This document shows, piece after piece, positions 5,510-6,022 of a DNA stretch of 6,022 bases. Source of the DNA: JAGOUY01 sp964562155 (GTDB lineage Bacteria > Patescibacteriota > Patescibacteriia > 2-12-FULL-60-25); NCBI GenBank assembly GCA_964562155.1, contig CAZLRU010000030.1, positions 1 through 6,022 on the forward strand, read 5' to 3'. Made by a program: the position numbers and the translations under genes. Under the pieces are notes generated by a model. The model searched no databases. It was given only the letters and a program-made list of their open reading frames with translations, and was not told the DNA's origin. Numbering within the stretch: position 1 is the stretch's first letter; every line of letters starts with the position of its first letter.

Positions 5510-5711
5510 AGATAATAGAAAAAAGATCTTCAACGCGCTGTTTAAAAAAACGGGCGATTCGTAAGGCAAGCAAAACAGATGGGGTATAGTTGCCTTTTTC
5601 AATCGCAATCACGGTCTGGCGTGTCACGCCGATCGCTTCTGCAAATTGTTCTTGTGTTATACCCGCCTCTGTACGATAGCGGTAAACATGATTTTTGACG
5701 ACTTCTTGCAT
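5499..5711 (-). CDS. Small Xre/Cro-CI family HTH transcriptional regulator
   Basis: This is a 70-residue one-domain regulator starting at ATG 5711. The helix-turn-helix is plain: TQEQFAEAIGVTRQTVIAIE (about 19-38) with the typical Q-x-x-x-A (helix 2) and V-T-R-Q-T-V (recognition helix) pattern, followed by NYTPSVLLALRIARFF and the terminal VEDLF element found in this small subfamily. Family knowledge: such 65-70-residue regulators are usually dimeric repressors encoded next to a small membrane protein, exactly as here. It lies between msrB2 and the dipZ operon, so redox genes are likely targets (inference). The leader on the coding strand is pyrimidine-rich (CCCTCCTTTC), the complement of a Shine-Dalgarno, so initiation is not of the usual type. 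Confidence 0.92.
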   Translation of the reverse strand: MQEVVKNHVYRYRTEAGITQEQFAEAIGVTRQTVIAIEKGNYTPSVLLALRIARFFKQRVEDLFSIIYEK

Positions 5712-5715
5712 AGTC

Positions 5716-5756
5716 CGAAAGGAGGGTGGGGGAGTAGAGAGGGAGGGGTTAAGGGT
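5716..5756 (+). other. G-rich, almost pure-purine tract with quadruplex potential
   Basis: The plus strand from 5716 to 5756 is nearly all purine, with G runs at 5724-5726, 5728-5732, 5741-5743, 5745-5748 and 5753-5755. The loops are 1, 8, 1 and 4 nt, which satisfies the usual four-tract quadruplex rule. It fills the 54-bp gap between msrB2 and the HTH gene. The plus strand is the template for both genes, so the transcript carries the C-rich copy. No clear -10/-35 pair for the HTH gene was found in this gap, so it may be co-transcribed with msrB2. Confidence 0.45.
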
Positions 5757-5765
5757 ATGGTACGA

Positions 5766-6022
5766 CTATTTCTGTGTTGACGTTGTTGTCTCGTCAGGAA
5801 TAAAGCGAAGCGCTGCGCCGTTCATGCAGTAGCGCTTGCCTGTCGGCGCCGGACCATCGTCAAAGACGTGTCCCAGGTGGCCGCCGCATTTACTGGTCAC
5901 AACCTCTGTACGTGCCTCAAATAGAGCATGATCTTCTTTAAGGGTAACAACGGCGGGATTGATAGGGGCCCAAAAACTTGGCCAACCCGTACCAGAATCA
6001 TACTTCTGCTCGGAGCGAAACA
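5766..6022 (-). CDS. msrB: Second MsrB, non-zinc type (5' part cut off by window edge)
   Basis: The frame is open from the right edge to a TAG at 5766-5768, giving 84 residues of the C-terminal two thirds; no start lies in the window. Motifs: FRSEQKYDSGTGWPSFW (1-17), SKCGGHLGHVFDDGP (43-57) and the catalytic C65 in KRYCMNGAALRF. Unlike the msrB at 2364-2750, the second zinc CxxC is absent: it reads S-K-C45-G-G. This marks the subtype without structural zinc, with C45 as a possible second redox cysteine (inference). Family knowledge: reduces methionine-R-sulfoxide in proteins. The tail after about residue 75 is polar (PDETTTSTQK) and short. Whether it has a signal peptide cannot be seen. It lies 54 bp upstream of the HTH gene on the same strand and may share its transcript. 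Confidence 0.92.
   Translation of the reverse strand, partial: FRSEQKYDSGTGWPSFWAPINPAVVTLKEDHALFEARTEVVTSKCGGHLGHVFDDGPAPTGKRYCMNGAALRFIPDETTTSTQK

Noticed and set aside
5510..5608. N-terminal extension of the four-TM protein to 5608
   Set aside because: It overlaps the well-supported HTH gene in another frame; ATG 5509 gives a normal small membrane protein beginning just before the first helix.
5716..5780. AAAGGAGGG on the plus strand as a ribosome-binding site for a plus-strand gene
   Set aside because: The only following ATG (5757) opens a frame of a few codons ending in TGA; nothing gene-like follows.

Overview
The window is a gene-dense stretch of a bacterial chromosome of moderate G+C. 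It carries ten protein genes, two of them cut by the window edges, and almost no empty sequence. Genes end in TGA or TAA and the standard bacterial code fits: the prs-like, smr, Rieske and nuclease genes all stop at TGA. None of the complete genes has a canonical Shine-Dalgarno sequence. The mix of a short PRPP-synthetase-like protein, a lone VKOR, a membrane-anchored nuclease, a DipZ fusion and several methionine sulfoxide reductases would suit a small-genome lineage such as Candidate Phyla Radiation/Patescibacteria. That placement is an inference only; there is no rRNA or other phylogenetic marker here. The TGA stops argue against code 25 lineages (Gracilibacteria/Absconditabacteria).

Layout. 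At 1-444 (+) is the C-terminal part of a ribose-phosphate pyrophosphokinase-like gene. It converges on, and overlaps by 13 bp, a small Smr-domain gene (432-746, -). Divergent from smr is a tight plus-strand operon: a Rieske [2Fe-2S] protein (778-1116), a membrane-anchored thermonuclease (1113-1748) and a VKOR-family disulfide-forming membrane protein (1755-2327). A good sigma70-like promoter (TCGACA-17-TATACT) sits only about 10 bp from the Rieske ATG, which predicts a nearly leaderless mRNA. A perfect 11-bp-stem bidirectional terminator (2328-2353) separates this operon from everything to the right.

The right-hand part is entirely on the minus strand. Read in transcription order from the right edge it holds: a partial second msrB (6022-5766); a small Xre-type HTH regulator (5711-5499) whose 3' end overlaps a four-TM membrane protein with a DERE motif (5509-5141); a 111-bp regulatory gap with a 20-bp perfect palindrome over a candidate -10 box and a leader hairpin; then a dipZ-msrA-msrB operon (5029-2364) ending at the shared terminator.

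How the genes fit together. The theme is thiol/disulfide and methionine redox control. DipZ (CcdA-like membrane electron carrier plus an extracytoplasmic thioredoxin-like domain) would carry reducing power outward. MsrA and two different MsrB types repair oxidised methionine. VKOR would form disulfides, the opposite reaction. The oxidising and reducing modules face each other across one terminator. The HTH/membrane-protein pair is a plausible local regulator, and the palindrome at the dipZ promoter is a candidate operator. I do not see a clearly new defence or mobile system here; no CRISPR array, tRNA, rRNA or insertion sequence was recognised.
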